64,000 nucleotides of DNA from Nonomuraea solani (GTDB taxonomy: Bacteria > Actinomycetota > Actinomycetes > Streptosporangiales > Streptosporangiaceae): assembly GCF_900108335.1 (NCBI RefSeq), contig NZ_FNVT01000030.1, forward strand, positions 1 to 64,000. Reading direction: 5' to 3'. Under the pieces are notes generated by a model. The model saw nothing but the letters and a program-made list of their open reading frames with translations, made no database searches and was not told the origin of the DNA. Of the stretch, positions 54,549 through 62,200 are shown one piece after another; positions within the stretch are counted from its first letter, which is position 1, and the number at the start of each line of letters is the position of its first letter. Made by a program: the position numbers and the translations under genes.

Positions 54549-55490
54549 TCAGCCGTAACGGCCGACCAGCTCGGCTCCTATCCTCGCCAGCTCGGCTTTG
54601 ACCTCCTCCGGCTCCACGACCTCCACCCGCGCGCCCCACCCGGCCAGTTGCTCGGCGATCGACAGCGCCATCGGCGCCGCCACCCGTACCCTGACCCGCC
54701 CGTCCTCCTCGTGCCCCTCGACGTGGCAGTGCCGGCCGAAGTGATCGCGCAGGATGGGCAGGAGCCTGGCCGCGATGAGCACGGTGGCCGAGAGCGTCGA
54801 GCGCCGCCGCTCCATGTCGGTCACGACCCGTTCCCACGCCTGCGCCAGCTCGAAGTCGCCGGGCCGTTCGAACTCCGTCTCGGTCACCGTGGCCGCGGCG
54901 ATGCGATCGACGCGGAAGGTCCGCTGTCCCCGTTCGGTGCCCGCCAGCAGATACCAGACGTCGTCCTTGTCCACCAGCCCCCACGGCTCGACGACCCGCT
55001 CGGTACGCTCGCCGCGCCGCCCCTCGTACCCGATCCTGACCTGGCGGCGCCGCACGGTGGCGGCCTGCAGCACCTCGACCAGCTCGGGCCGTGCCTTCTC
55101 CGGCTCGCCCCAGCGCGCGGGATCGACCACCACCGCCGCCGCGGCCACCTCCGCCTCGGCCCTGAACGTCTGCGGCAGCGCCCGCAGCAGCTTGCGCAGC
55201 GCCGACTTCACCTCGGGAGCGGCGCCCGCGGCCGGGCCCGCGAGCAGGAACAGCGCCTGGGCCTCGTGGGCGGTGAGCCCGCTGAGATCGGTACGCGCGC
55301 CGCCCAGCAACGACCAGCCGCCACCCCGCCCCGCCTGCGGATAGACGGGGACGCCGGCCGTGGACAGCGCCTCCAGGTCACGCCGGGCGGTGGCCACGGA
55401 CACCTCAAGCTCCACGGCCAGCTCCGCCGCCGTCACCCGCCCGCGCGCCTGCATCAGCAGCAGCACGGCCACCAGCCGGTCAGCTCTCAT
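54549..55490 (-). CDS. WYL domain transcriptional regulator
   Basis: 313 residues. N-terminal winged HTH of DeoR type (ARGRVTAAELAVELEVSVAT, ARRDLEALSTAGVPVYPQAG), central WYL domain with the eponymous motif in DKDDVWYLLAGTERGQRTFR, and the WCX C-terminal extension. WYL regulators often bind nucleic-acid ligands and control stress or defence genes. Divergent from the P-loop kinase gene. I start at Met of MRADRL, 10 codons inside the longest frame. Confidence 0.92.
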   Translation of the reverse strand: MRADRLVAVLLLMQARGRVTAAELAVELEVSVATARRDLEALSTAGVPVYPQAGRGGGWSLLGGARTDLSGLTAHEAQALFLLAGPAAGAAPEVKSALRKLLRALPQTFRAEAEVAAAAVVVDPARWGEPEKARPELVEVLQAATVRRRQVRIGYEGRRGERTERVVEPWGLVDKDDVWYLLAGTERGQRTFRVDRIAAATVTETEFERPGDFELAQAWERVVTDMERRRSTLSATVLIAARLLPILRDHFGRHCHVEGHEEDGRVRVRVAAPMALSIAEQLAGWGARVEVVEPEEVKAELARIGAELVGRYG

Positions 55491-55575
55491 ACCGCCGATT
55501 CTCCCGCGAAAAGCGCTCAACCCATGAGCACTTTGAGCCCGCTACCCTGACCGTGACCTCGCAGAAAGGCACCGC

Positions 55576-56037
55576 ATGCCCGGCCCTCGCCTCATCCTGC
55601 TCTGCGGCCTGCCCGGCTCGGGCAAGACCACCCTGGCCCGCCGCCTGGCTACCGACCTTCCGGCCGTCCGGCTCTGCCCCGACGAGTGGCTGACGAACCT
55701 GGGCATCCACCTGTACGACGAGAAGGCGAGAGACCTGCTGGAGCGGCAGCTCTGGCGGCACGCCCAGGACCTGCTGCGGCTGGGGCAGACGGTGATCCTG
55801 GAGTATGGCTTCTGGGCACGGTCGGAGCGGGACGAACTGCGCCTGGCGGCCCGCGCACTGGGGGCGGCCGTCGAGCTGCGTTACCTGGAGGCGCCGGTGG
55901 AGGAGCTGTGGCGCCGCCTGCGAGACCGCAACGGAACCCCGGGCACCGCCCCGATCAGCCGGGACTCACTGGAACGCTGGGTGCCGCTCTTCGAGGCTCC
56001 CGACGAGGCCGAACTGGCCCTCTATGATCCTGCGTGA
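55576..56037 (+). CDS. P-loop small-molecule kinase-like ATPase
   Basis: 153 residues. Walker A LILLCGLPGSGKTTLARRLA, then a lid-type region with SERDELRLAARALG and VEELWRRLRDRNGTPGTAPI; VILEYGFWARSERDE is a Walker B-like segment. Resembles the AAA_33/zeta-like kinase group phosphorylating small molecules or antibiotics. Ends 7 nt before the 3' end of tRNA-Ala copy 2 on the other strand. Substrate unknown. Confidence 0.85.
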   Translation: MPGPRLILLCGLPGSGKTTLARRLATDLPAVRLCPDEWLTNLGIHLYDEKARDLLERQLWRHAQDLLRLGQTVILEYGFWARSERDELRLAARALGAAVELRYLEAPVEELWRRLRDRNGTPGTAPISRDSLERWVPLFEAPDEAELALYDPA

Positions 56038-56044
56038 AAAGGGG

Positions 56045-56117
56045 TGGAGCTATGGGGATTCGAACCCCAGACCTCCTCCATGCCATGGAGGCGCGCTACC
56101 AACTGCGCCATAGCCCC
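56045..56117 (-). tRNA. tRNA-Ala(GGC), copy 2
   Basis: Identical over all 73 nt to the copy at 17.1 kb, including the G3-U70 identity pair and GGC anticodon; even GGGG before and TTG after are shared on the plus strand. CCA not encoded. Confidence 0.98.
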
Positions 56118-56155
56118 TTGCGATCACCAAGTGTATCGGAGTCCGGGAGGAGTCG

Positions 56156-56182
56156 TGTCACACCGAGACGCCGTGATACGTC
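56156..56182 (+). promoter_or_regulatory. ECF41-type sigma promoter upstream of sigJ
   Basis: TGTCACA (56156-56162), 16-nt spacer, CGTC (56179-56182), ending 9 nt before the sigma factor ATG. This equals the published ECF41 consensus TGTCACA-N16-CGTC, so the sigma factor very probably transcribes its own gene. Confidence 0.85.
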
Positions 56183-56191
56183 TTATCGAAT

Positions 56192-57091
56192 ATGCCCGCC
56201 TTTGAGGATTATCGAAGCCTGCTGATCGGCGTCGCCTACCGGATTCTCGGTAGTGTCGCCGACGCCGAGGACGTCGTCCAGGAGGCCTGGCTGCGCTGGT
56301 CGGGGGTGGACGAGACGACCGTCGCCGACACCAAGGCCTACCTGATCAGGGTGACCTCGCGGCTGGCCATCGACCGGCTGCGGTGGGCCAGGTCGCGGCG
56401 GGAGTCCTACGTGGGGCCGTGGCTGCCGGAGCCGATCGGCACCGAGCCCGACGTGGCCGAGCATGCCGAGCTGGCCGATTCGGTGGAGCTGGCGCTGCTC
56501 GTGGTGCTGGAGACGCTGTCGCCGCTCGAGCGGGCCGTGTTCGTGCTGCGAGAGGCTTTCGACCTGCCGTTCGCCGAGATCGGGGAGATCATCGGGCGGG
56601 CCGAGCCGGCCACTCGCCAACTGGCGCGGCGGGCTCGCGACCATGTGCGGGACAAGCGGCCCCGGTTCGAGGTGGACAGGGACGAGCGGCGGCGGGTCAC
56701 CGAGCGGTTCATGAACGCGTCCGCCGGTGGTGACCTCGACGGGCTGATCTCGTTGTTCGCCGACCAGGTGACGATGGTCAGCGACGGCGGCGGCAAGGCC
56801 AGGGCGGCGCTGCGGGTCATCACGGGCTCCGAGAACGTGGGCCGCTACCTGCTGTCCATCAACACGCCGGTGAACATCGCCCGTTTCATGGCCTCGATCG
56901 GGATGGCGGACATCCCGGACCTGGCGTTCGAGATGACGGTGATGAACAACGCTCCGGCCATCGTCGTCTCGGCCGGTGGGCGGGTGATCACCGTCATCTC
57001 GCTGCTGGTGGCCGACGGGAAGATCGAGACGATCTATCTCCTCGCCAATCCGGAGAAGATCGGCCACCTTCGGCCGGGGTCCGCCGCCTGA
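56192..57091 (+). CDS. sigJ: ECF41-family sigma factor (SigJ-like)
   Basis: 299 residues. Region 2: EDYRSLLIGVAYRILGSVAD, AEDVVQEAWLRW; region 4: LSPLERAVFVLREAFDLPFA, EIIGRAEPATRQLARRA. Between them WLPEPIG, the ECF41 linker motif. The C-terminal 115 residues are a SnoaL-like domain (DLDGLISLFADQVTMVSDGG) that in ECF41 acts as an intramolecular anti-sigma switch. The usual partner (carboxymuconolactone decarboxylase or oxidoreductase) is not adjacent. Has its own cognate promoter. Confidence 0.95.
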   Translation: MPAFEDYRSLLIGVAYRILGSVADAEDVVQEAWLRWSGVDETTVADTKAYLIRVTSRLAIDRLRWARSRRESYVGPWLPEPIGTEPDVAEHAELADSVELALLVVLETLSPLERAVFVLREAFDLPFAEIGEIIGRAEPATRQLARRARDHVRDKRPRFEVDRDERRRVTERFMNASAGGDLDGLISLFADQVTMVSDGGGKARAALRVITGSENVGRYLLSINTPVNIARFMASIGMADIPDLAFEMTVMNNAPAIVVSAGGRVITVISLLVADGKIETIYLLANPEKIGHLRPGSAA

Positions 57092-57098
57092 GGTGCCG

Positions 57099-57620
57099 TC
57101 ACGCGGGAATGCGGGCCTCTCGGACCAGTTGCCGCAGGTCGACGCCGGAGTCGTACAAAATTCTGGCGGCGCCGTTGGCGTGGTCGGCGAGCAGGCCCCA
57201 CAGCAGGCGCTCACCCGTGACGGGCCCTGGGCGCCACTGGGCGACCTCGATCACCTTTCTGGTGTGCATGGCCAGCGGGATCTGCCCCAGCGGCCCGTAG
57301 AGGGTGACGCGCAGCGGGCGCACGCGGGAGCGGCGCAGGGTCCACAGGGCGGGTTCGTCGGCGCCGGCGCGGGTGCGGCGGTGCACTTCGTCGAGGTCGA
57401 TGCCCAGCGTGGCGAGCAGCGGGCGGGGGTCGGGCGCGGCCACGCGCTCGCGCACGTCGTCGGCGGAGGCGGTGAACGACGCCAGCGCGAACGGCCGGAC
57501 CTCCGCCAGCGCCAGCAGCATCAGATCCGGGTCCAGCGTGGGCCGGCCCGCGTCGAGCGCGTGGATCCCCGCCTTGACCACCGCCCGGCGGGCGTCCTCC
57601 GTGAACCTGGCGAACATCAC
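57099..57620 (-). CDS. Clp N-terminal domain protein
   Basis: 173 residues with two Clp-N repeats of the ClpA/ClpC adaptor-binding type: FARFTEDARRAVVKAGIHAL, DPDLMLLALAEVRPFALASF and VTGERLLWGLLADHANGAAR. No ATPase domain, so it may be an adaptor, decoy or sensor for Clp complexes. Follows the HTH gene by 3 nt on the same strand; this pairing is common in actinomycetes. Confidence 0.85.
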   Translation of the reverse strand: MMFARFTEDARRAVVKAGIHALDAGRPTLDPDLMLLALAEVRPFALASFTASADDVRERVAAPDPRPLLATLGIDLDEVHRRTRAGADEPALWTLRRSRVRPLRVTLYGPLGQIPLAMHTRKVIEVAQWRPGPVTGERLLWGLLADHANGAARILYDSGVDLRQLVREARIPA

Positions 57621-57623
57621 CTG

Positions 57624-57839
57624 CTACCTCCCCGTCCTGCGAGCGTGCTTGCGATGGGCCGACTGACGCCTGACCCCCAGCGCGTCGGCCACCTGCTCCC
57701 ACGACCAGCCCTGGGCGCGGGCGTTGGAGACGTGCATCGCCTCCAGCTCCTCCAGCAGGGCCCTGAGCGCGGCCACCGCCGCCAGCCCCACTCCCGGATC
57801 GCGGTCGGCGGCCGCCTCGGCCAGCTCCGTGACTTCCAT
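57624..57839 (-). CDS. Small HTH regulator paired with ClpN protein
   Basis: 71 residues. Helical N-terminus (DPGVGLAAVAALRALLEELE) and a C-terminal HTH AQGWSWEQVADALGVRRQSA. Probably binds the twin TGTCAGCA-type dyads just upstream of its start, thereby regulating itself and the ClpN gene. Start Met gives a correct fit next to the operators; a longer frame upstream would cover them. Confidence 0.8.
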   Translation of the reverse strand: MEVTELAEAAADRDPGVGLAAVAALRALLEELEAMHVSNARAQGWSWEQVADALGVRRQSAHRKHARRTGR

Positions 57840-57841
57840 GG

Positions 57842-57859
57842 TGTCAGCATGTGCTGACA
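57842..57859. promoter_or_regulatory. Operator A of the HTH/ClpN pair
   Basis: TGTCAGCATGTGCTGACA: perfect 8-bp arms around TG, starting 3 bp from the HTH gene start codon. Confidence 0.75.
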
Positions 57860-57869
57860 AGCATCCGCT

Positions 57870-57887
57870 TGTCAACATCTGCTGACA
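57870..57887. promoter_or_regulatory. Operator B of the HTH/ClpN pair
   Basis: TGTCAACATCTGCTGACA: same motif with one arm mismatch. Centre 28 bp from operator A. Between them GACAAGC-ATCC-GCTTGTC is a further perfect dyad. Operator B overlaps the last codons of the alanyl-tRNA editing gene. Confidence 0.72.
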
Positions 57888-58699
57888 CTCAAGCGCATGG
57901 TGAGGGTGGCGTGGTCCTGGGAGAGCGTGACCTCAACCCGCCCCAGCTCACCCGTACGACTCACGTGGGTGCCGCCGCACGGGATCGAGGACTCGCCCTC
58001 GGGCAGCGAGCAGTGCCATGTGCGGCGGGCCGTCAGCCCGGGTCCCGGTACGTCCAGGCGGACCGGCGCGTCGGCGGCCACCCACGCCTCCAGCCGGTCG
58101 TTCACCTGCCGCGCCACCTTCGCCAGGTCCAGGTCCTCGGCAGAGAAGCCCTTCTTGCGCAGCGACTTGCCCAGCCGGTAGACGTCCACGCTCCCGTCCG
58201 GGACGATCCGGGACGAGGCGATCGCCGCCTGGTCGAAGTCCGGATGCCCGAGCGCGTCGAGCCGGGTCTCCTTGCGCCACCGGTCGGCCAGGGCGGCGTT
58301 GAGGGCGAGCGCGGCCAGGTGGCAGGCGGTGTGACCGGCCGAGAGCGCCGCGCGGAAGGCCGGGTCCACCTCCAGGTCCACCTCGGTCCCCACCGGCAGC
58401 GGCGTCTCGGTGACGTGCACCACCAGCCACGACCAGTCCTCGGACCCACGCCTGACCGGAATGTCCGCGCCGATGAAGACCTCACCGGCGTTCGACTGGG
58501 CCCCTGTAACGCAGTCGACGACCGGCAGGCCCCCGATCGTGCCCCGGTCGGCGGGCTGGTCGGGCCAGGTGTGGTCGAGGGGATGGAACGGCGTCTCGGC
58601 GACGACGAGACCGTGCCGGTCCCCCACCGGCACGGTCCCGGCGATCGTGGAGCGGCCGCTCGTCCGGCCGCCGGGGAAGGTGACGAGGGTGGAGTTCAT
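57872..58699 (-). CDS. alaX: Alanyl-tRNA editing protein (AlaX-like)
   Basis: 275 residues. Trans-editing hydrolase clearing Ser- or Gly-tRNA-Ala. Zinc ligands are intact: GHTACHLAALAL gives HxxxH and SIPCGGTHVSRTGELG gives CxxxH. The N-terminal part (ETPFHPLDHTWPDQPADRGT) is the AlaRS-editing entry domain. Start behind GGGAGG, 4 nt after the MFS stop, so translationally coupled to an exporter gene. Its end overlaps the operators of the HTH/ClpN pair. Confidence 0.92.
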   Translation of the reverse strand: MNSTLVTFPGGRTSGRSTIAGTVPVGDRHGLVVAETPFHPLDHTWPDQPADRGTIGGLPVVDCVTGAQSNAGEVFIGADIPVRRGSEDWSWLVVHVTETPLPVGTEVDLEVDPAFRAALSAGHTACHLAALALNAALADRWRKETRLDALGHPDFDQAAIASSRIVPDGSVDVYRLGKSLRKKGFSAEDLDLAKVARQVNDRLEAWVAADAPVRLDVPGPGLTARRTWHCSLPEGESSIPCGGTHVSRTGELGRVEVTLSQDHATLTMRLSVSRC

Positions 58700-58703
58700 C
58701 CGG

Positions 58704-59915
58704 TCATCCTCCCAGGCGCTCATCCTCCACATAGCGGTTGCGGCCGGCGTACAGGCCGGTGACGAGCTGCGCGACGAGGACCACGAAGATCAGCGCGTAC
58801 GGCAGCGCCCACCCCCCGGTCGCCTGGTGCAGCACGCCCACGAGCAGCGGACCGGCCCCGGCGATGAGGTAGCCGGCGCTCTGCCCGAAGGCCGACAGCG
58901 CGGCCGTGGTCTCCGGCGTGCGGGTGCGCAGCGCCAGCATCGTCAGCGCCAGCGGGAACGACCCCATCCCGACGGCCACGAGCACCACCCACACCATCGC
59001 CGTCGAGGCCGGAGCGAGCCACAGCCCGAGGAACCCGGCCGCGTAGAACGAGACGAGCCCGACCACCATCGGACGCTGGTCCCGGAAGCGGGAGGCGAGG
59101 ACCGGCACGATGATCGAGACGGGGATGCTCAGCGCGGTGAACACGCCGAGCATCAGCCCGGCCTGCGAGGTGGTGTAACCGCTGTCGGTGAGGATCGTGG
59201 CGAGCCAGCCGAACATGATGTACGCGATCATCGACTGCGTGCCGAAGTAGATCGCGATCATCCAGGCCAACCGGCTGCGCACCATCTGCCGGATGCCCGC
59301 GTCCCGGCCGCCCGTGTACCGCTCCGGCTCACTGCGCAACAGCGCAAGCCACGGAATGACGGCGACGGCGGCCAGGGCCGCCCACACACCGAGCGCGATG
59401 TGCCAGTCCCCCGACGCACGCTCGATCGGCACGGTCGCGGCGGCGGCCAGCATGGTGCCCGCCGCCAGGGCCGTGGTGTAGACGGTGGTCATGAGCCCGG
59501 TACGAGCCGGGAAGTGACGCTTGATCAGCGTCGGGATGAGCACGTTGCCGACGGCGCCGCCGGACAGCGCGACCGCGCTGCTCAGCAGGAACACCGGGGC
59601 TGAGTCGACCAGCGACCTGACCAGCAGCCCCACGCCCAGCGTGACGAGGGCGAGCAGCAGCAGGCGGTGCTCGCCGAGCCGCCTGGCCAGGGTCGGCGTG
59701 ACCGCGCCTACACTGGCGAAGGCCAGCACGGGCAGCGTGGTGAGCAGCCCCGTGCCCACGCTCGTCATGCCGAGCGCGCCGGAAAGCTGGTCGAGCAGCG
59801 GGCCCACGCTGGTGACGGCGGTGCGCAGGTTGAGTGCGGCGAGGACGATCCCCAGCACGAGGAGCCAGGCGAGGGGGGCGGTTCTGCCTCTGGACTCTTG
59901 GACGAGCACGCTCAT
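58704..59915 (-). CDS. MFS transporter, CynX/NimT family
   Basis: 403 residues, 12 helices. LVLGIVLAALNLRTAVTSVG and LLTTLPVLAFASVGAVTPTL, ARRLGEHRLLLLALVTLGV are characteristic of the cyanate/nitroimidazole CynX-NimT group. Exports or imports small anions or drugs; no cyanase gene is nearby. First gene of a pair with alaX. Confidence 0.9.
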   Translation of the reverse strand: MSVLVQESRGRTAPLAWLLVLGIVLAALNLRTAVTSVGPLLDQLSGALGMTSVGTGLLTTLPVLAFASVGAVTPTLARRLGEHRLLLLALVTLGVGLLVRSLVDSAPVFLLSSAVALSGGAVGNVLIPTLIKRHFPARTGLMTTVYTTALAAGTMLAAAATVPIERASGDWHIALGVWAALAAVAVIPWLALLRSEPERYTGGRDAGIRQMVRSRLAWMIAIYFGTQSMIAYIMFGWLATILTDSGYTTSQAGLMLGVFTALSIPVSIIVPVLASRFRDQRPMVVGLVSFYAAGFLGLWLAPASTAMVWVVLVAVGMGSFPLALTMLALRTRTPETTAALSAFGQSAGYLIAGAGPLLVGVLHQATGGWALPYALIFVVLVAQLVTGLYAGRNRYVEDERLGG

Positions 59916-60001
59916 GGCGGGGGAGGTCCTCCACTCATCAAATCATGGGACGAATCACCACCTTAACAGGACCGAAATGTCCATTTATTCCCACCCATGA
60001 C

Positions 60002-60032
60002 AAGACCCCCGGAACTAGGCTCCGGGGGTCTT
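60002..60032 (-). terminator. Hairpin after SRPBCC gene
   Basis: Perfect 12-bp stem AAGACCCCCGGA/TCCGGGGGTCTT with a 7-nt loop, 8 nt beyond the SRPBCC stop in its direction of transcription. Confidence 0.75.
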
Positions 60033-60040
60033 CCGTGAGG

Positions 60041-60658
60041 TCACAGGACCGGACGAGGCCCCTCAGGGGGCTCGTTGCGCGGCGGGACAGGACCGGGAGG
60101 CGGGAGCGTTCCACCGGGCGGAAAGACGTCGCCGCCCACGGTGCCGGGCGGGACGCGGTCGTCGGCGTCGCCGAGCAGCGAACCGCTCTCGTGCTCGCGC
60201 TGATGCTTGCCGGGCACGTCGCCGCGCCAGCCGCCGGTCTCGCCGCCGCGCGCCTCGATGAACTGCTTGAAGTGCTTGAGGTCACTGATCACGCGCATGC
60301 GGACGAGCTGCAGCCAGTCTCCGGCGGTCTCGAGGAAGCCCTCGGGGTCGTACTCCATCTGGAGCGTGACCCGCGTGGTGTCGTCGTCGATCCGGTGGAA
60401 GGTCACCACGCCGGCGTGGTGCGGCCGGTCGGTGGAGCGCCAGGCGACCCGCTCGTCCGGGTGCTGCTCGGTGATCTCGGCGTCGAACTCCCGCTTCACG
60501 CCGGCGATCTCCGCCACCCACTGCGTACGCGTGTCGCCGATCTGCTTGACCGATTCGACGCCTTCCATGAACTCGGGAAAGCTCTCGAACTGCGTCCATT
60601 GGTTGTAGGCGACCCTGACAGGGACGTTGACGTCTTCTGAGTGTTCGATCGTGCTCAT
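60041..60658 (-). CDS. SRPBCC (polyketide cyclase/dehydrase-like) protein
   Basis: 205 residues. Ligand-binding helix-grip fold in residues 1-145 (VPVRVAYNQWTQFESFPEFM, QWVAEIAGVKREFDAEITEQ, TTRVTLQMEYDPEGFLE), then a Pro/Gly-rich disordered tail (PPGPVPPRNEPPEGPRPVL). Widely found in actinomycetes; function not established. Own terminator downstream. Confidence 0.85.
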   Translation of the reverse strand: MSTIEHSEDVNVPVRVAYNQWTQFESFPEFMEGVESVKQIGDTRTQWVAEIAGVKREFDAEITEQHPDERVAWRSTDRPHHAGVVTFHRIDDDTTRVTLQMEYDPEGFLETAGDWLQLVRMRVISDLKHFKQFIEARGGETGGWRGDVPGKHQREHESGSLLGDADDRVPPGTVGGDVFPPGGTLPPPGPVPPRNEPPEGPRPVL

Positions 60659-60689
60659 GGGGTCAGTCCCTGCCCCCGCACGGCGCGGG

Positions 60690-61067
60690 TTAACGCCTGC
60701 GCCACAGCCAGTAGAGGCCCACGAGGGGCAGCACGAGCGGAATGAACAGGTAGCCCCTGCCGTACGCCGACCACACCGTCTCGTCGGGGAAGGCGGCCGG
60801 GTCGAGCAGGCTCGCCGTGCCGATGACCAGCACTCCGGCCAGCTCGATGCCCAGCGCGACCAGCGCGAGCCCGCGCGCGCCGCGCCAGAGCGCGACGGTG
60901 AGCAGGATGTAGACCAGCGCCGCGAACGCCGACAGCGAGTAGGCCACCGGCGCCTCGCCGAACCTGGTGGCGATCTGCACGCCCGCCCGCGCCCCGGCGG
61001 CCAGGGCGAAGAGCCCGTAGAGCGCGATCAGGGCGCGCCCGGGCCCCGCGCTGAGTGAGGTGGTCAC
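60690..61067 (-). CDS. Hypothetical four-helix membrane protein A
   Basis: 125 residues, GTG start overlapping the stop of the next-upstream membrane protein (GTGA). Four hydrophobic segments: ALIALYGLFALAAGARAGVQ, AYSLSAFAALVYILLTVALW, LALVALGIELAGVLVIGTAS and FIPLVLPLVGLYWLWRRR. No family recognised; probably a partner of membrane protein B. Confidence 0.75.
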   Translation of the reverse strand: MTTSLSAGPGRALIALYGLFALAAGARAGVQIATRFGEAPVAYSLSAFAALVYILLTVALWRGARGLALVALGIELAGVLVIGTASLLDPAAFPDETVWSAYGRGYLFIPLVLPLVGLYWLWRRR

Positions 61068-61426
61068 GCCACGCCCTGCCAGATCTGCAGCAGCCTGGCG
61101 TTCATCACCGCGATCGCGAACCCGGCCACGACCAGGATCGCCGGGCCCCACCTGCTCCGTTCGGCCAGCGCCAGGAACACCCCGGCGGGCGGGATCAGCG
61201 CCTCGCCTATGACGTAGCCGAACAGCGTGACCTTGTCCTCGGGCCCCGCGCCGCCCGCCACCGCCGCGATCACGAAGCCGGCCTGCACCAGCACGGCCGC
61301 TTCGAGCAGCGCGAAGCCGACCAGCAGCACCATGCCCATCGGCCGGTCGCGGATCGCGACGACGAGGCTCATCAGCATGAGCAGCAGCGCGCCGGAGATG
61401 ACGATCGCAGAAACGACGGTGTTCAT
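61064..61426 (-). CDS. Hypothetical four-helix membrane protein B
   Basis: 120 residues. Four hydrophobic segments beginning VVSAIVISGALLLMLMSLVV and MGMVLLVGFALLEAAVLVQA. Like protein A, unassigned. The coupled A/B pair of similar size may form a heteromer. It lies 12 nt downstream of the TetR gene on the same strand and could be under its control. Confidence 0.75.
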   Translation of the reverse strand: MNTVVSAIVISGALLLMLMSLVVAIRDRPMGMVLLVGFALLEAAVLVQAGFVIAAVAGGAGPEDKVTLFGYVIGEALIPPAGVFLALAERSRWGPAILVVAGFAIAVMNARLLQIWQGVA

Positions 61427-61438
61427 CAGGGGGCAAGG

Positions 61439-62149
61439 TTATCGCCCGGCGGGGCCGCCCCCGTCGCCGGGCAGGCCGCCCGCGATGCCGTCCAGCACCC
61501 AGGTGAGGCCGCGCTCGAAGTTGTCGTCGGCCCCCTGGAGACCCTGCTCGATCATCGGCGCCAGCCGGGGGAACTCGCCGCCGTCGATCAGCTCCCTGAT
61601 GTACGGCTCCGCCACCGCCGTCCGCTCGGCCTCGTTGATCCCCCGCTCGCGCGGCGCCCCCCGCTCCATCGCCTCCCTGATCACGAACCCGGTCATGTAG
61701 TCGTTGAACGTGGCCAGGAACCGCCAGGCCGTCAGCGCGTCGACCCCGAGCCCGTCGAACGCGGCCAGCTTCTGCTCCACGTGCCGCAGCCCGTTCGGCC
61801 CCACGGCCACCCGCTGCGAGATCAGCTCGACCCGCCACGGATGCCGGCGCACGACCTCGCGCTCGCGCCCGGCCAGCAGCAGCAGCGCCGCGCGCCAGTC
61901 GGCCGGCAGCGGCTCCTCGACCAGCACCTCGGCGGAGATCTCGTCGAGCATCAGCGCCAGCAGGTCCTCCTTGCGCTCGATGTAGGAGTACAGCGTCATC
62001 GCCCGCGCGCCCAGCTCGGCGGCCACGCGCCGGATGGAGACCGCGGCCAGCCCTTCGGCGTCGGCCAGCGCGACGGCGGCGGTCACGATCGCCTCCCTGG
62101 TCAGCACGGGGCGGCGGGGCGGCGAGGGTCTCGACCAAAGGGAGCTCAC
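61439..62149 (-). CDS. TetR family regulator (TetR_C large type)
   Basis: 236 residues, GTG start (VSSLWSRPSPPRRPVLTREA). HTH: IVTAAVALADAEGLAAVSIR and RVAAELGARAMTLYSYIERK, a group commonly controlling drug efflux. A C-terminal ligand domain contains AWRFLATFNDYMTGFVIREA. Divergent from an MFS exporter with three half-sites in between, an exporter-regulator module. Confidence 0.9.
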   Translation of the reverse strand: MSSLWSRPSPPRRPVLTREAIVTAAVALADAEGLAAVSIRRVAAELGARAMTLYSYIERKEDLLALMLDEISAEVLVEEPLPADWRAALLLLAGREREVVRRHPWRVELISQRVAVGPNGLRHVEQKLAAFDGLGVDALTAWRFLATFNDYMTGFVIREAMERGAPRERGINEAERTAVAEPYIRELIDGGEFPRLAPMIEQGLQGADDNFERGLTWVLDGIAGGLPGDGGGPAGR

Positions 62150-62153
62150 CGGG

Positions 62154-62200
62154 ACAGCGTACGGAAGTGCTACGGTGTACGATATGCGATACAGCGTACG
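62154..62200. promoter_or_regulatory. Repeated half-sites between TetR and MFS genes
   Basis: ACAGCGTACG occurs at 62154-62163 and again at 62191-62200, and TACGGTGTAC lies inverted at 62171-62180, forming a TACGGTGTA-N10-TACAGCGTA dyad. The MFS start codon lies inside this element. Probable TetR operator. Confidence 0.6.
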
